Source of the DNA: Shewanella phaeophyticola
Lineage (GTDB): Bacteria; Pseudomonadota; Gammaproteobacteria; Enterobacterales; Shewanellaceae
DNA length: 64,000 bases
Reading direction: 5' to 3'
Assembly (NCBI RefSeq): GCF_025398315.1
Contig: NZ_JAODOQ010000001.1
Location: forward strand, 1,798,001-1,862,000
Part shown: piece after piece, positions 39,188 through 50,552 of the stretch
Layout: each line of letters begins with the position of its first letter
How positions within the stretch are numbered: position 1 is the stretch's first letter
Made by a program: the position numbers and the translations under genes
Notes under the pieces: model-generated
What the model was told of the DNA's origin: nothing
The model's database searches: none
What the model saw: the letters and a program-made list of their open reading frames with translations, nothing else

Positions 39188-39850
39188 TTAGTTAAAAAAT
39201 GTTACTGCAGTCTCTAAGGTTTCACGTTGAGTACGGGTACGGTTAACTGCGGCGTTATCATCGGCATAGCCAAAAGACATACCAAATAAAATGCCACGCT
39301 CATCGGGTAGACCTAAGATTTCACGAACCGGCTCGGGAAATTGACCTAATGCACCTTGCATACAATTTGCCACGCCGTGTTCTGCCATCACTAATGATAA
39401 GGTTTGCGCATAAATGCCTAAATCGACGGCACCCATAATGTCCAGGTACTTGTCCATAGTGAAAAATACTGCATGAGGCGCATCAAAAAACTGCCAATTA
39501 CGCACCATGGCCATTTGACGGGCTTTTTTGTCTTCGCGCGCGATACCTACCGAGCTATAAAGTGCATTAGCTGAGCCAAATTGACGGTCACGGTGCACCC
39601 CTTGATATTGTGGTAACCAATTAAAATCGGGGTTAGGTGTGGCGCCGCTCATTAAGGTTTCGATAAATTTGGCTTTTAATGTGTCTTTAGTTGCCCCCGA
39701 TACCACGCAAGTTTGCCAAGGTTGTACATTACAGTTTGATGGCGATAGTTGCGCACTAGAAAAGATTTGTTTGAGCACATTTTCAGGTACAGGCTTAGGT
39801 TGAAAGGCACGAACGGAATAGCGATTTTTTAAGATAGATTCTATAGACAT
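39188..39850 (-). CDS. nitroreductase family protein
   Basis: A 220-residue FMN-dependent nitroreductase: N-terminal RYSVRAFQPKPVP, FMN-contact SPSNCNVQPW, and C-terminal GMSFGYADDNAAVNRTRT. It reduces nitro or quinone-like compounds, or serves as a flavin-linked reductase, with NAD(P)H. It lies between the epoxide hydrolase-like gene and the TonB receptor. Confidence 0.88.
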   Translation of the reverse strand: MSIESILKNRYSVRAFQPKPVPENVLKQIFSSAQLSPSNCNVQPWQTCVVSGATKDTLKAKFIETLMSGATPNPDFNWLPQYQGVHRDRQFGSANALYSSVGIAREDKKARQMAMVRNWQFFDAPHAVFFTMDKYLDIMGAVDLGIYAQTLSLVMAEHGVANCMQGALGQFPEPVREILGLPDERGILFGMSFGYADDNAAVNRTRTQRETLETAVTFFN

Positions 39851-39975
39851 AATGGCGACTCTTATTGTTATTAAATCATCAAGCTATACCTGATGTTAGG
39901 TATAAATGCGTTTTTGCAGTTATTAACACTTATAACGCCAGCCAATAGTTTGCTGACGTTATAAGCAATGGTTAA

Positions 39976-42416
39976 TTAAAATTGGTACGACACGTTTGCA
40001 CCAAAAGTCCGTGGCTGATTAGGATAGCCATTAAAACTCCCAGCTTGAATTGGAGGTGGGAAAGCCGATAGTAGGTACTCATCATTGGTTAAGTTACGCA
40101 CCCAAAGTTGAACACTCACGCCATTATCAAAGGCAAGCCCTGTACTGGCGTTTACGGTATTCACTTCACGCGTTAATGACTCTGGTGTGTTTTCTGCTAC
40201 TTTAACGTCGCTTTCATATAAATAGTCTGCGCGTACATAACCATTAGCGCCGTTAAACACTTCAAAGTTGTACACCATCCCTGCAGATATACTCACTTCG
40301 TGAATACCTGCAGGTTGCTCACCAGACAGATCAACTGGGTCATCTAAACCCGATGCGCCTTCAAATGAGTCGTAAACTGGATCGAGGAAGGTACCTGCTA
40401 AGGTCACTGACCAGTCGTCGGTGATGTTGTAGTTTGAATCGAACTCAAACCCTTGAGTACTTTGCTTACCTGCATTGGCTAACACATAGCCAGTGCCGAT
40501 AAAGATAGAAGATTGAAACCCTTCAATGGTTTGATCAAAGAGCGTTGCGTTGAATGAGCCGTTTTCAAATTGAGTTTTGATGCCAATTTCATACACCTTA
40601 GCTTCCTCTGGTGAGGCGTATCTACCACCATACACTTGATTGGGCTCTTCAATACCAGCAGAGACCAATGCATCTTGATCTGTGGCAAATGGACTTGAAT
40701 AACGGGACAAGTTCCAAGATGAGGCCTTAAAGCCCGTGGCAGCAGTAGCAAACACATTGATATTATCGTTAATTTCATAAGCTAAACGCAGTGACCAGGT
40801 GGTTTTACTGTCATCGGTTTTGTTATCTTCAACACTGTTAGGTAGGCCTAACATTGGCGGTAAAAACTGTAAGCTTTCTAGCGTGGGGACTGCGGGTGCT
40901 AATGTAGGAATACTGCCAATCGGTACGCCAAAAAGAGTCAACTCGTTTTCAAGATCTAGCGATGAAAACACATCGGTATTATTTTGAGAAATCTTAAGCT
41001 CTTTTTGGTCATTGGTATAACTCACCCCAAAGATAGCGGTAAATTGATCGTTAATGTGGTAATCGAAACTGGCAAATAATGAGTAAGCATCATTTTCTTG
41101 TTCAAAATCAGAGCTAACTGATGACGTATTTGAAAAGAACGTACCAGGGGCAATACCATATACACCCTCAACACCTTCGAGTAATCCAGGTGCACCACCA
41201 GCAGCCATTAGCACATCAAAATAATTACGAATGTCATTGCCGTAATATAAGGTGTCACCCGTGGAGACTTCTTCATGAAAAATATAAGCACCAAACATCC
41301 ATTCAAATGTGCGTTCGCCTGTTGAGGCTAAGCGAAATTCTTGGGTCATGGTGTCAATGTCGGTGTAACCGCCTTCTGTCAAAATGTCTAAGGTGGTGTA
41401 GTCAACATCATTCATAAAGTCCGATTCGTTATTACGTATCGCACTAATTGAGGTAAATGCATATCCCTCAAAATCAATATCTAATTGAAGTGACACGCCG
41501 CCATCTTTAACATTGTTGATTGGGTCAGAGTTAAGTGTAGATTGATAGGCAAATGAACTGGTTTCGTCGAGATCCATGCCCCCTAAAGCGCGAACAGCTG
41601 CAGTAGTTAGGTCATGTAATAGAGTTTTCGACCGTACAGCAAGCTTCTTCTATTTCGCTGTAATCGGCAATGAGGCGCAGTTTGACATCATCAGTAGGCT
41701 CAAACAGTGCCTGACCGCGTACATTCCAGCGATCACGATCGTTAACATCGTCTAAGCCTGATACCGACTCAGTGTAACCATCTCGAGTGTTAAACCCACC
41801 AGACACACTAAAGGCTAAGTTATCGTTGATGCCATTAGTGTAATAACCTTTCATCACTTTTTGATTAAAATTACCAATACCGGCTTCAATTTTCCCGTGT
41901 TCATAATAAGAAGGTTCACGCGTTGTCACACTAATAACACCTGCTGATGCATTTTTACCAAATAGGGTACTTTGTGGCACCACTTAACACTTCAATTTGC
42001 TGCAGCCTTGGTAAATCACCAATTTGAGCCGCGGCGCGAGAGCGATATACACCGTCAATAAATACCCCAACTGAGGGCTCAATCCCGGTATTGTTAGTCC
42101 CATTGCCAAAACCTCGGATGGCAAAATTGGTATTGGTTGAACGTTGAAGTGGGGTAACACGTAAAGTAGGTACTAAGGTTTGAAGATCATCGATGTCCAT
42201 GACCTTAGCCTGCTCAATGGCTTTGCTGCTTACCACGGTAACGGCAACAGGAGATTCTTGTAATCCTTTTGCACGTTTAGAGGCGGTAACCATAATGCGC
42301 TCCATACCTTCTTCTTGCTTTACTTCTTCTTCAGCAGCAATTGCCGAAGAGCTAAGTACCCCAAAAACCGCAAGTGAAAGAATAGAGTATTTGAAAATCT
42401 GTGATTTATTATTCAT
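39976..42416 (-). pseudogene. TonB-dependent outer-membrane receptor, two frameshifts
   Basis: About 812 residues if repaired. It has a signal peptide (LAVFGVLSSSAIAAEEE), a plug domain (RIMVTASKRAKGLQESPVAVTV, NFAIRGFGNGTNN, SVGVFIDGVYRSR), and a beta barrel ending NVSYQF with the terminal aromatic residue. Breaks lie at about 41978 (one extra base) and 41613-41618 (one extra base). It resembles the receptors used by marine bacteria for lipophilic substrates. It probably feeds the catabolic genes that follow on the same strand. Confidence 0.87.
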
Positions 42417-42985
42417 TTATTTCCCCAGATAAAGACTAATCGTTATTAAACAAGCTAACTAATACGTTGAATTACCAAAGATATATACGACGCTTAAGCG
42501 TTCTTGTTTGTGATTTATAAATATCGATCTTTGTAAAACAGCTTTATTCAATAACAACAAGGGGAATCTTCAAGAATTAGTTTTCTTAACGAAATTTTCC
42601 TGAAAATACGAAATTACCACTTATAGTGAACAATTGACCGCAATTTCATGCTAGGACGAGTCGCAACATTAAACAAATCAATTATTTTAATAAGCTACTA
42701 TTCATTTAAAGAATAGCGTGTTACTAAACTAGTGTTTTTACTCAAATTTTGTTCAAAAGAAGCATTGTTATTAGTTTTTTGGCTGTTAGAAACACATATT
42801 TAGCTAAGTATCTGGAGTCCTTGTTATCGCTCAACTATAAATACAGCGAATGTGTACATATAATTAATATGCATTTGGATAATACTTGCAGTTCACTTAG
42901 CATCAGAGTTAACCCTTTTATAGTTGATTAGATTCGGTCAACTTTTTTATATGCAATTGGACTGATAAATACCTGGAGAGCAACA
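42417..42985. other. long intergenic region between TonB receptor and acyl-CoA dehydrogenase
   Basis: It holds divergent promoters and the perfect dyad at 42698-42716. A 60-codon open frame at 42749-42931 has no recognisable product or ribosome-binding site, and I do not call it a gene. Confidence 0.5.
42698..42716. promoter_or_regulatory. perfect LysR-type dyad operator E
   Basis: CTATTC-ATTTAAA-GAATAG, a perfect 6-7-6 inverted repeat with the same 19-bp layout as the operators at 8427 and 8459 and 16496/16528. It lies 270 bp upstream of the 42986 start, in the region shared with the TonB receptor. Confidence 0.6.
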
Positions 42986-44782
42986 ATGCCTGAATACAAA
43001 GCCCCCGTTCGTGATGTGAAATTTGTGATGCAAGAATTGCTCAACTGTGAGCAACATTACCAACGTTTAGATTATGACGATGCAAGCCTAGATATGGTTG
43101 ATGCCATTATTGTTGAAGCTGCAAAACTCACAGAAGAAGTGGTTGCACCATTAAATCAAATTGGTGATCAACAAGGATGCACATGGAACGACGGCGTTGT
43201 GACTACACCAGATGGGTTTAAACAAGCCTATGACCAGTATGTTGAAGGCGGTTGGCCGACATTATCCCAATCTGAAGAATTTGGTGGCCAGGGTTTACCT
43301 CACTCATTGAATATCAGCATTGCAGAATTGTTTTCAAGTGCTAACCACAGTTTTGCCATGTACCCGAGCCTTAGTCACGGTGCATTAGCGACCATTGAAG
43401 CGCATGGTACCGAAGCCCAAAAACAGCAATTTATGCCAAACCTTGTTGACGGAAAATGGACCGGCACGATGTGTTTAACAGAGCCGCATTGTGGTACTGA
43501 CTTAGGCATGCTGCGCACCAAAGCTGAATTACAAGCTGATGGCACTTATTCATTAAGCGGTACTAAAATCTTTATTTCAGCAGGCGAGCACGATTTATCA
43601 GACAACATTGTGCATATTGTTATTGCCCGTATTCCTGGCTCTCCAGAGGGTAATAAAGGCATCTCATTATTTATCGTGCCTAAATTTAACGTGAATGAAG
43701 ACGGCACAATTTCAAATCGAAATGGCGTGAATTGTGGTTCTATTGAACACAAAATGGGGATTAATGGTAATGCGACGTGTGTGATCAATTTTGATGGTGC
43801 AACAGGTCACCTGATTGGTGAGCCTAATCGCGGTTTAAAATGCATGTTTACCTTTATGAATGCCGCCCGTATTGGTGTCGCTAACGAAGGTGTTGCCGCA
43901 GCAGAAGCTTCATTCCAAGGTGCGCTGGCATACGCTAAGGATCGCTTACAAATGCGCTCAATCAGTGGCATAAAGAACCCAAATGGCCCAGCCGATCCGA
44001 TTATTGTCCATCCAGATGTTCGCAGAATGCTGTTAACGCAAAAATCGATTGCTGAAGGCGGTCGCGCGTTAGTATCTTACCTAGCGCAACTGGTTGATAT
44101 TGGCCATGCAGAAAAAGATGAAGCCATTAGAGCGGATGCCGAAACTAAACTGGCATTATTGACCCCGATAGCTAAGGCGTTTCTATCTGAGCTTGGCTTT
44201 GAATGTACTAGTCACGGCGTGCAAGTGTTCGGTGGCCATGGCTTTATTAAAGAGTGGGGCATGGAACAGCTGATGCGTGACACAAAAATCAGTTGCTTAT
44301 ATGAAGGTACAACCGGTATTCAAGCACTTGATTTGTTAGCCCGTAAAATTATTGGCACACAAGGTGAAGTATTAAAGCCATTTTCGAAAGATGTCACTGT
44401 ATTTTGTCAGCAAAATATGGATAACCCAGCCATGGCTGAATTTATTAAACCCATCATGGCCTATGCAAAAGAGTGGCATGACATAACCGTGCTCATTGGC
44501 GGTAAAGCCATGAAAAACCCAGATGAAATCGGCGGTGCATCGGTAGATTACTTAATGTATGCAGGTTATGTCACTCTGGCATTCTTTTGAGCCAAAATGG
44601 CCAAAGTGGCACAAGACAAACTTGAAGCGGGCACTACTGAAAGTGCTTTCTATGAAGCTAAAATCAAAACCGCGCAATTCTATATACAACGTATGTTACC
44701 CAGAGCAAAAGGTCATGCAGCCTGTATTCAAAATGGCGTAGATTCAATGATGGCACTAGACAGTGAACACTTTGTTTTTTAA
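42986..44782 (+). pseudogene. large acyl-CoA dehydrogenase with an in-frame stop
   Basis: A ~598-residue acyl-CoA dehydrogenase, paralogue of 14570-16376: CLTEPHCGTDLGML, FISAGEHDLSDNIVH, QVFGGHGFIKEWGMEQ and LYEGTTGIQALDL. An in-frame TGA at 44588-44590 falls where LAFFWAKMAK is expected (TGG to TGA). The same frame continues without further damage to 44782. GGAGAG precedes ATG 42986. The truncated form would lack the last 64 residues of the C-terminal domain. It may be controlled from the dyad at 42698. Confidence 0.87.
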
Positions 44783-44830
44783 ACGATGATTAACTAATAG
44801 GAGATGGCGAAATCGCTGTTGACTCATTAA

Positions 44831-44860
44831 AATCGTAACGTAGAGCGTTGCGATTTTTTT
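44831..44860 (+). terminator. rho-independent terminator
   Basis: A 10-bp stem AATCGTAACG / CGTTGCGATT (one G-U), 5-base loop, then seven Ts. It ends the acyl-CoA dehydrogenase transcript. Confidence 0.88.
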
Positions 44861-45047
44861 GGGCTAAGTTTTTCATCAAATGATGATGCATCAATATGGG
44901 CGTAAAGCTTTTTATGATTTAAAGCTAATAAAAAAAGCCCTGTTGTCTATTGGCTCATTACAAGAGCAAAACAAAGGACTCATAGAGATTATATTGCATA
45001 ACTGAGACAAACTAACCTTGATAGAGCAGGCCGTCTCAACATAACAA

Positions 45048-45257
45048 TTAATCGACAGCTAGCATAACGTTTGACGCTTTAACAATCGCGTATGTCGATG
45101 AACCGACTTTCAAATCCAGTGATTTTACAGCTTGGTTAGTGATAATCGAAGCAATATGCTCACCACCAGATAATTCAATTGTCACTTCAGAATTAACCGC
45201 ACCCGTTTCGATTGATTTAACCGTTCCTTTCAGCTGGTTTCTAGCACTTATTTTCAT
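45048..45257 (-). CDS. molybdenum-pterin-binding (Mop/TOBE) protein
   Basis: A 69-residue molbindin: MKISARNQLKGTVKSIETGAVNSEV is the classic Mop start, ending KASNVMLAVD. It binds molybdate oligomerically in the cytoplasm for storage or homeostasis. It could buffer molybdate for the molybdopterin enzyme at 23469. GGAGA lies before the ATG. A weak AGCC/GGCT hairpin with a T-run on the - strand near 44934-44965 may terminate it. Confidence 0.92.
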   Translation of the reverse strand: MKISARNQLKGTVKSIETGAVNSEVTIELSGGEHIASIITNQAVKSLDLKVGSSTYAIVKASNVMLAVD

Positions 45258-45696
45258 GTGTTCTCCGTCTAAAGTTTATTAATGAATAACCAGTATTTCC
45301 AATACTGCATATGATTGTAGTCTTATTTATGATTGCAATGTCTATTTAGATTGTTGAAAAACAGCATAGGTCACATTTTTTATCTTTAAATCCGATAGGT
45401 GAAGTGATTGGCATCGCGATAAAATCTCAGCGTTAACCACGGTAACGCAGTAAGCATATAGATAAACCCTCACCGATTAGGGTTAAGTTTGGTTAAACTT
45501 GAGTGTACTAAATCAATTGTGGCTTCGTTTCTATTGTGCTCTCTGATGTTGTCGCCACGAAAGCTTGATGTATTGCTAACAACATATATTGTAACCAATT
45601 CGTTACTTTTCTTATGCCCATAACTGAGTTGCACAGCTTACTTTTAGACTAATTCGGGTATAGTGAGTCTTTATTTATCAAAAAGGGACTTGGACA
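45258..45696. other. intergenic region, no gene seen
   Basis: Divergent promoter region of the molbindin and DUF885 genes. The only structure noted is the small palindrome AAGTTT-ggtt-AAACTT at 45485-45500, of unknown meaning. Confidence 0.5.
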
Positions 45697-47448
45697 ATGT
45701 CTGGCAAATTGCTCCGTTCAATCACTCCGTTACTTGTATTACTTCCAATGACGGCCGTTGCCGATTCTTGGGTTGATGTGAGTAATCAGTACACTAATAA
45801 ACAAATCGAACTCACTGCTGAGTTTCAACCAGAAATGGCCAGCTCGATAGGCATTGTTGCAGCAGATAAACAATGCAGCAACATTAGTCAGGTACAACAA
45901 GATAAGTATTTAACGACTCTTAAAACCAGTAAAAAGACTTTGCTGGATGCATTAAAAACCGAAACATTACTGCCTGTTCGTCAAGATCTGAATATTATTA
46001 TTGATGATATTGATCAAACAATTGCTACCTCAGCATTAGACGACAAATACATGCTGCCTTGGGTTGATGTCCCCTTGATTATCTTTCGAGGCGTGTCAGC
46101 ATTATTAGATGGCCAAATGCCAGAAACACGTAAACAGGCGGCAATAACACGTTTAGCCTGTTATGTCGGTAAAACCGGTCAACCAGCGTTAACGAAACAA
46201 GCGCAAACCTTGTTTGAAGCTGCGCTAACCAATGACAAACTGCTTGGCCCCACCAAAGAAGAAGTTGAACAAGCACTGGGCAGAACCGATAAATTACTTG
46301 AAGGTTTACAGCAATTATTTGCCGAGCATAAGCTCTCTAAAGCAGAAGGCGATTTAGCACTGTTAAGCCAACAAATCAGCGATTTTCGTCAATGGGCACA
46401 AAAAACGGTGATGCCACACACGCGTAGCAATTATCGTTTACCCGCCGACATTTATGCGTTAAAACTCAAAAATGTTGGTATCGATATTGAACCTAATTTG
46501 TTGATTGAGCGCGCTAAAGCAAGTTACATGATCACTAAAGCCAATATGCAGGCTTTAGCACCTTTGGTGGCGAAAAAGTTTGATATGCCATCAACTGACT
46601 ACCGTGATGTTATTAAACTACTCAAACAGAATTCATTGGCAAATGATAAAATTGAAGATCATTACCGCCGAATTAACAGCAAATTAGAAACAATTATTAC
46701 AGCACAACAAGTTGTGGATTTACCTAAGCGTAATATGATTATGCGCCTAGCGACAGAAGCTGAGGCCGCTGGCAGCCCAGCACCACATATGCAACCACCC
46801 CCGTTCATAGGCAATACTGGCGAACAAGGACAGTTTATTCTCACTACGGGTAACCCAGCCTTAACGGGTGACGCCGCCTATGATGACTTTAATTTTGATG
46901 CCGTAGCCTATACCTTAAGTGCTCATGAGGGGCGACCAGGTCATGAATTACAATTTGCGGTAATGCTTGAGCAAGGTGTGTCGTTAGCCCGTGTGTATTA
47001 TGCGTTTAACAGTGTAAATGTTGAGGGCTGGGCACTTTACGCTGAAGCTGAAATGCTGCCATATTTACCCATTGAAGGGCAGTTGATTGCCTTACAGCAT
47101 CGATTATTACGCAATGCACGAGCGATGTTAGACCCCATGTTAAACTTAGGGCTAACCACAAAAGAGCAGGCTTATCATTTATTAAGTGAAGATGTGGTGT
47201 TTTCAAAAGCGGCTGTTAAGCAAGAAGTCGACCGTTATACCATGCGTATGCCAGGTCAAGCTGGCAGTTACTTTTACGGTCTATCGCGATTACTTGAGAT
47301 AAGAGCAGATGTTGAATTAGCCCTCGGCTCTAAATTTGACCGTTTAGCCTTTAATAACTTTGTATTAGAACAAGGCTTAATTCCACCAAACTTAATGGCA
47401 GAAGCGGTTAAAGCTCGCTTTATTACGCCAGCGGAAAAGACAAACTAA
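45697..47448 (+). CDS. DUF885 family protein, putative secreted metallopeptidase
   Basis: A 583-residue protein with a signal peptide (SITPLLVLLPMTAVA) and the DUF885 catalytic-like motif LSAHEGRPGHELQFAV near residue 407 (a modified HExxH). NVEGWALYAEAEM and PGQAGSYFYG follow. Family members are thought to be zinc-dependent peptidases in the periplasm. AAAGGGA precedes ATG 45697, and a strong bidirectional terminator follows. Confidence 0.87.
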   Translation: MSGKLLRSITPLLVLLPMTAVADSWVDVSNQYTNKQIELTAEFQPEMASSIGIVAADKQCSNISQVQQDKYLTTLKTSKKTLLDALKTETLLPVRQDLNIIIDDIDQTIATSALDDKYMLPWVDVPLIIFRGVSALLDGQMPETRKQAAITRLACYVGKTGQPALTKQAQTLFEAALTNDKLLGPTKEEVEQALGRTDKLLEGLQQLFAEHKLSKAEGDLALLSQQISDFRQWAQKTVMPHTRSNYRLPADIYALKLKNVGIDIEPNLLIERAKASYMITKANMQALAPLVAKKFDMPSTDYRDVIKLLKQNSLANDKIEDHYRRINSKLETIITAQQVVDLPKRNMIMRLATEAEAAGSPAPHMQPPPFIGNTGEQGQFILTTGNPALTGDAAYDDFNFDAVAYTLSAHEGRPGHELQFAVMLEQGVSLARVYYAFNSVNVEGWALYAEAEMLPYLPIEGQLIALQHRLLRNARAMLDPMLNLGLTTKEQAYHLLSEDVVFSKAAVKQEVDRYTMRMPGQAGSYFYGLSRLLEIRADVELALGSKFDRLAFNNFVLEQGLIPPNLMAEAVKARFITPAEKTN

Positions 47449-47485
47449 GCGATTATTGTTAGGACCTTAATTATATATAATAAAC

Positions 47486-47522
47486 ACATCCCATTGAAAT
47501 CTAATTTGAATGGGATGTTTTA
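47486..47522. terminator. bidirectional terminator between convergent genes
   Basis: A perfect 10-bp stem ACATCCCATT / AATGGGATGT with a 13-base loop, T-rich on the + side and A-rich before it, serving the DUF885 and flavin-reductase genes. Confidence 0.85.
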
Positions 47523-47548
47523 TTTGTTTACGACTATAAAAAACAAGG

Positions 47549-48157
47549 TCATTTTTTTGCGTAAGGTAAGCGCGCTAATTTATTCGTTGTATGATAGCTA
47601 TCAAGCCCAGATATCGCGACAGTATCAATGGCGTGTAAATCGATAAATCCATCGGCTTTAACGGCGCCTTCATCTACATACACATCAACGATTTCACCTA
47701 TTACCAATTCGGTTCCATTCACGGCTAAATGTTGTTGTTCAACCAGTTTAACGGAATATTTAAGACGGCTTTGTTTGACAAAAGGTGCGTGAAAATCCAT
47801 TAGGTATTCAACAGTTAACCCAGTGACATCAAATTCTGATTCATCTCTGTCATAACGAGCCGATGTTTGGTGCGCTTGTGAAAAAATAAATTGATTAACT
47901 TGGTTGATGGTGTAAAAACCTGTTTGTAGAATATTTTCAAACGTGTGCCGTGCCACACTGTGAGGTCGTATTATCATGCCCACCAGTGGTGGGTTAGCAC
48001 CCAAGTGGAACACCGAACTCACAATCGACAAGTTGGTCTGGCGCTGATCATCTTGCGTACCGATAAGATTGGCGCTCTTAAATCCCGACAACGAATTAAT
48101 AAAATGTGCACGCGTGCGAGTATCGAGCGCGTCAATACGGTCTTGAGTAAAATGCAT
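47549..48157 (-). CDS. flavin reductase-like domain protein
   Basis: A 202-residue flavin-reductase-like (split-barrel FMN-binding) protein: SSVFHLGANPPLVGMIIRP and NILQTGFYTIN are the typical core. The family reduces or binds FMN for oxygenases. Its substrate and partner are unknown. AAGGAT precedes the ATG, and it is convergent with DUF885. Confidence 0.85.
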   Translation of the reverse strand: MHFTQDRIDALDTRTRAHFINSLSGFKSANLIGTQDDQRQTNLSIVSSVFHLGANPPLVGMIIRPHSVARHTFENILQTGFYTINQVNQFIFSQAHQTSARYDRDESEFDVTGLTVEYLMDFHAPFVKQSRLKYSVKLVEQQHLAVNGTELVIGEIVDVYVDEGAVKADGFIDLHAIDTVAISGLDSYHTTNKLARLPYAKK

Positions 48158-48273
48158 TTGGGATCCTTCGTAATGACCTAATCAAACTGATGTAGTCTCA
48201 ACAGCTAAAACAGCGTTAAATTGTGATAAAGCAGTCATTACGTTACAGGATATTGAATGGATCGATTCAATTG

Positions 48274-49021
48274 TTAATCGATCAGTACATTATACTCCTC
48301 TAGCGTGGTATGGCCTCGAGAGGCTAAAAAATTTAATAATGCCGCAGGACTGCGATTTAATAATCGCTCAATAGGAAAATCAACGGTGGAAATGACTTCT
48401 AATGATTTTTCAAAATCACCTAGGCTAAATGCCACATGAGAGTCAGAGCCCATCACCAATAATCCGCCTGCATTTTTTACCGCTCTGGCGATGTCTGTGC
48501 AATTAGGTAGACTGCCATTGCGTGATGTTAAAAATGACGAGTTATTAATTTCGAGCGCAACATTATGTTTTGCTGCCGCCTGTGCCACTTTGTGTATGTC
48601 GATAGGGTATTTGGGGTTGCCAGGATGGGTAATAACATCCACGTGGCCACTTTCGATACAGTTGATTAGCGCTTTGGTATGCGCCTCTTTGGTCGACGGA
48701 GCAAAAACAGGTTCGTGAAAGCCTGCCAACACAATGTCGAGCTCTTTTAGATAACTGCCAAAATAATCAATCTCGCCATGCTCATTTTTAATATTGGCTT
48801 CAATGCCTCTAAGTAGCCCAATTCCATCAACTATTCTTGGTAATACACGCATATTCACAAAATGCCAAAAGTGGGGCGCATCTGCCATGTCAGGCTACGT
48901 GATCGGTAATAGCAAACAATTTTATTCCTTTGCTTTTGGCTACCGAAAAGTAATTATGAACAGTACTGTAAGCGTGAGTGGAGGCGATGGTATGAGCGTG
49001 AATATCTACAAGGAAAGCCAT
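48274..49021 (-). pseudogene. ycdX: PHP-domain phosphatase YcdX, frameshifted
   Basis: About 248 residues if repaired. ATG 49021 starts [20 protein letters not shown], the PHP metal-binding His motifs, running to LFAITDH. A small lesion at about 48895-48899 (one extra base plus a change) breaks the expected DHGPDM and gives a stop. The rest ([52 protein letters not shown]) matches E. coli YcdX closely. It is a trinuclear-zinc phosphatase linked to swarming and redox stress. It is the last clear core gene before the mobile island. Confidence 0.87.
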
Positions 49022-49244
49022 GAATAATCTCACTTAGTGAGCAAATAGAATATAAATTAGTCTACTATGTTACAGTGCTGACTGTAACCCTCTATTAAAA
49101 TATGTTCTATATATGGAAGAGTTATACATTTAAAATTCTCGTTATTAAAATATGACGATCTTCATTAGCGTCTGTTGATCTTTCAAGGTGTTTTTCAGGA
49201 GCCATTTGATTAGATAGAAATCCAACACATTGCACAAAAGAGTT

Positions 49245-49340
49245 AACCTAGGCATGGCGGCACCAAGACTCTTTAGGCCAGGAGTGAGATATTACCGAAG
49301 GGGAATAGGGCTGCTTGATTTAAGCGCTCAAAAACATGTA
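49245..49340 (+). pseudogene. umuC: probable umuC C-terminal fragment
   Basis: A ~30-residue stretch in one frame, RLFRPGVRYYRRGIGLLDLS, resembles the segment near the C-terminus of the Y-family polymerase subunit UmuC. No other umuC or umuD sequence is present. The match ends where the IS3 element begins. This is a short similarity judged by eye. Confidence 0.45.
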
Positions 49341-50449
49341 ACCATCCCTTATGTAGATAATATTTTAAGAGAGTTTTCTTTACTTAACCGCTCATACAAC
49401 TTGGGCGGTAGATCGTTTAATGATTCATGTGGTCGATCATAATTATATTCTTCAAGCCAACTATCTGTGATTTCCCTAACTTCAGTCAAGCTATTAAACA
49501 GATAACAGTCTAATACTTCATTTCGATAAGTACGGTTAAATCGTTCAATAAATGCATTTGAGTCGGCTTGCTAGGTTTAATAAAATCTAACTTGATGCCG
49601 TGTTGTTCGGCCTCATTCCTTAAGTGCATGTGAGATAAACTCTGGACGATTATCTTGCCTTAAACGCTTCGGGTAACCGCGATAGGCTGCGATTCTATCC
49701 AGTACGCGTATAACCCGTTGTGCAGGCAAGCTTGAGTCAACCTCTATTGCTAAAGCTTCACGATGGTAATCATCGATTACATTAAAAGTCCTGAACGACT
49801 TTCCTGAAAACAAGTTATCGCTCATAAAATCCATTGACCAGCATTCATTAGCCTTTGCAGGTACCGCAAGAGGCTCAGGCTCACGTGAAGGTAAGCGTTT
49901 TTTGCCTTTACGTCGTAAGTTAAGCTTCAAACCACAATAAACGCGATACACACGCTTGTGATTCCATTTATGTCCTAGGAGTCGTAGCCGTTTAAATATC
50001 TTACGAAATCCATAGGCTCGACGTTTTTCAGCAATGTCTGATACCGCATCAATGATTTCCTTATCATCGATACGCTTGAGTTGATAATAAAAGGTGCAAC
50101 GACTGATACTTAGCGCATCACAAGCCAACACAACACCCAGGCCAAATTCATTAATGGCATAGTGCGCTAACACCTTTCGTTCTGCTGGCTTTATAGCTTT
50201 TTTCAACAATGTCTTTGAGCGCCATGTTTTGTAGGCTGACGTCTGCAAACATCTTTTTAAGTTTGGCATTTTCGGCTTCTAATTCACGCATACGAGTTAA
50301 ATCTGAGGCTTGCATGCCACCGTATTTTGACTTCCATTTGTAATAGGTGCTTTGACCGACATTATGTTTGCGGCATTACTCAGGCACCGTAAGGACACCC
50401 ACTCGCCTTCTTTGAGGATATTAATTATTTGGCTTTCAGTGAAACGTGT
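49337..50449 (-). mobile_element. degenerate IS3-family element, truncated by IS21
   Basis: Contains decayed orfA and orfB of an IS3 element on the - strand. The probable right end begins TGTAACCATCCC at 49337. The left end, upstream of orfA, is lost at the IS21 junction (50450), only a few codons into orfA (TRFTESQIINILKEGE). Confidence 0.8.
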
Positions 50450-50450
50450 T
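49349..50450 (-). pseudogene. IS3-family transposase orfA/orfB remnants
   Basis: orfA remnants (TRFTESQIINILKEGE; MQASDLTRMRELEAENAKLK) and orfB (KAIKPAERKVLAHYAINEFG, the DDE domain with WSMDFMSD and [19 protein letters not shown]) are spread over several frames. In orfB one extra base near 49611 and one missing base near 49571 break the catalytic core, and DNGPEF is changed to DNRPEF. The element is surely inactive. Confidence 0.82.
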
Positions 50451-50552
50451 GTTAATTTGCACCCAAAACTGATCCACTTTCCCCCTAATTTGCATTGAAA
50501 ACTGATCCACATATTTAATACCTCCTGCCCCCCTTAAGCAGGAGAATGTGGA

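Noticed and set aside
42749..42931. A 60-codon open frame upstream of the acyl-CoA dehydrogenase
   Set aside because: No ribosome-binding site, no family resemblance, and it lies in a regulatory region.
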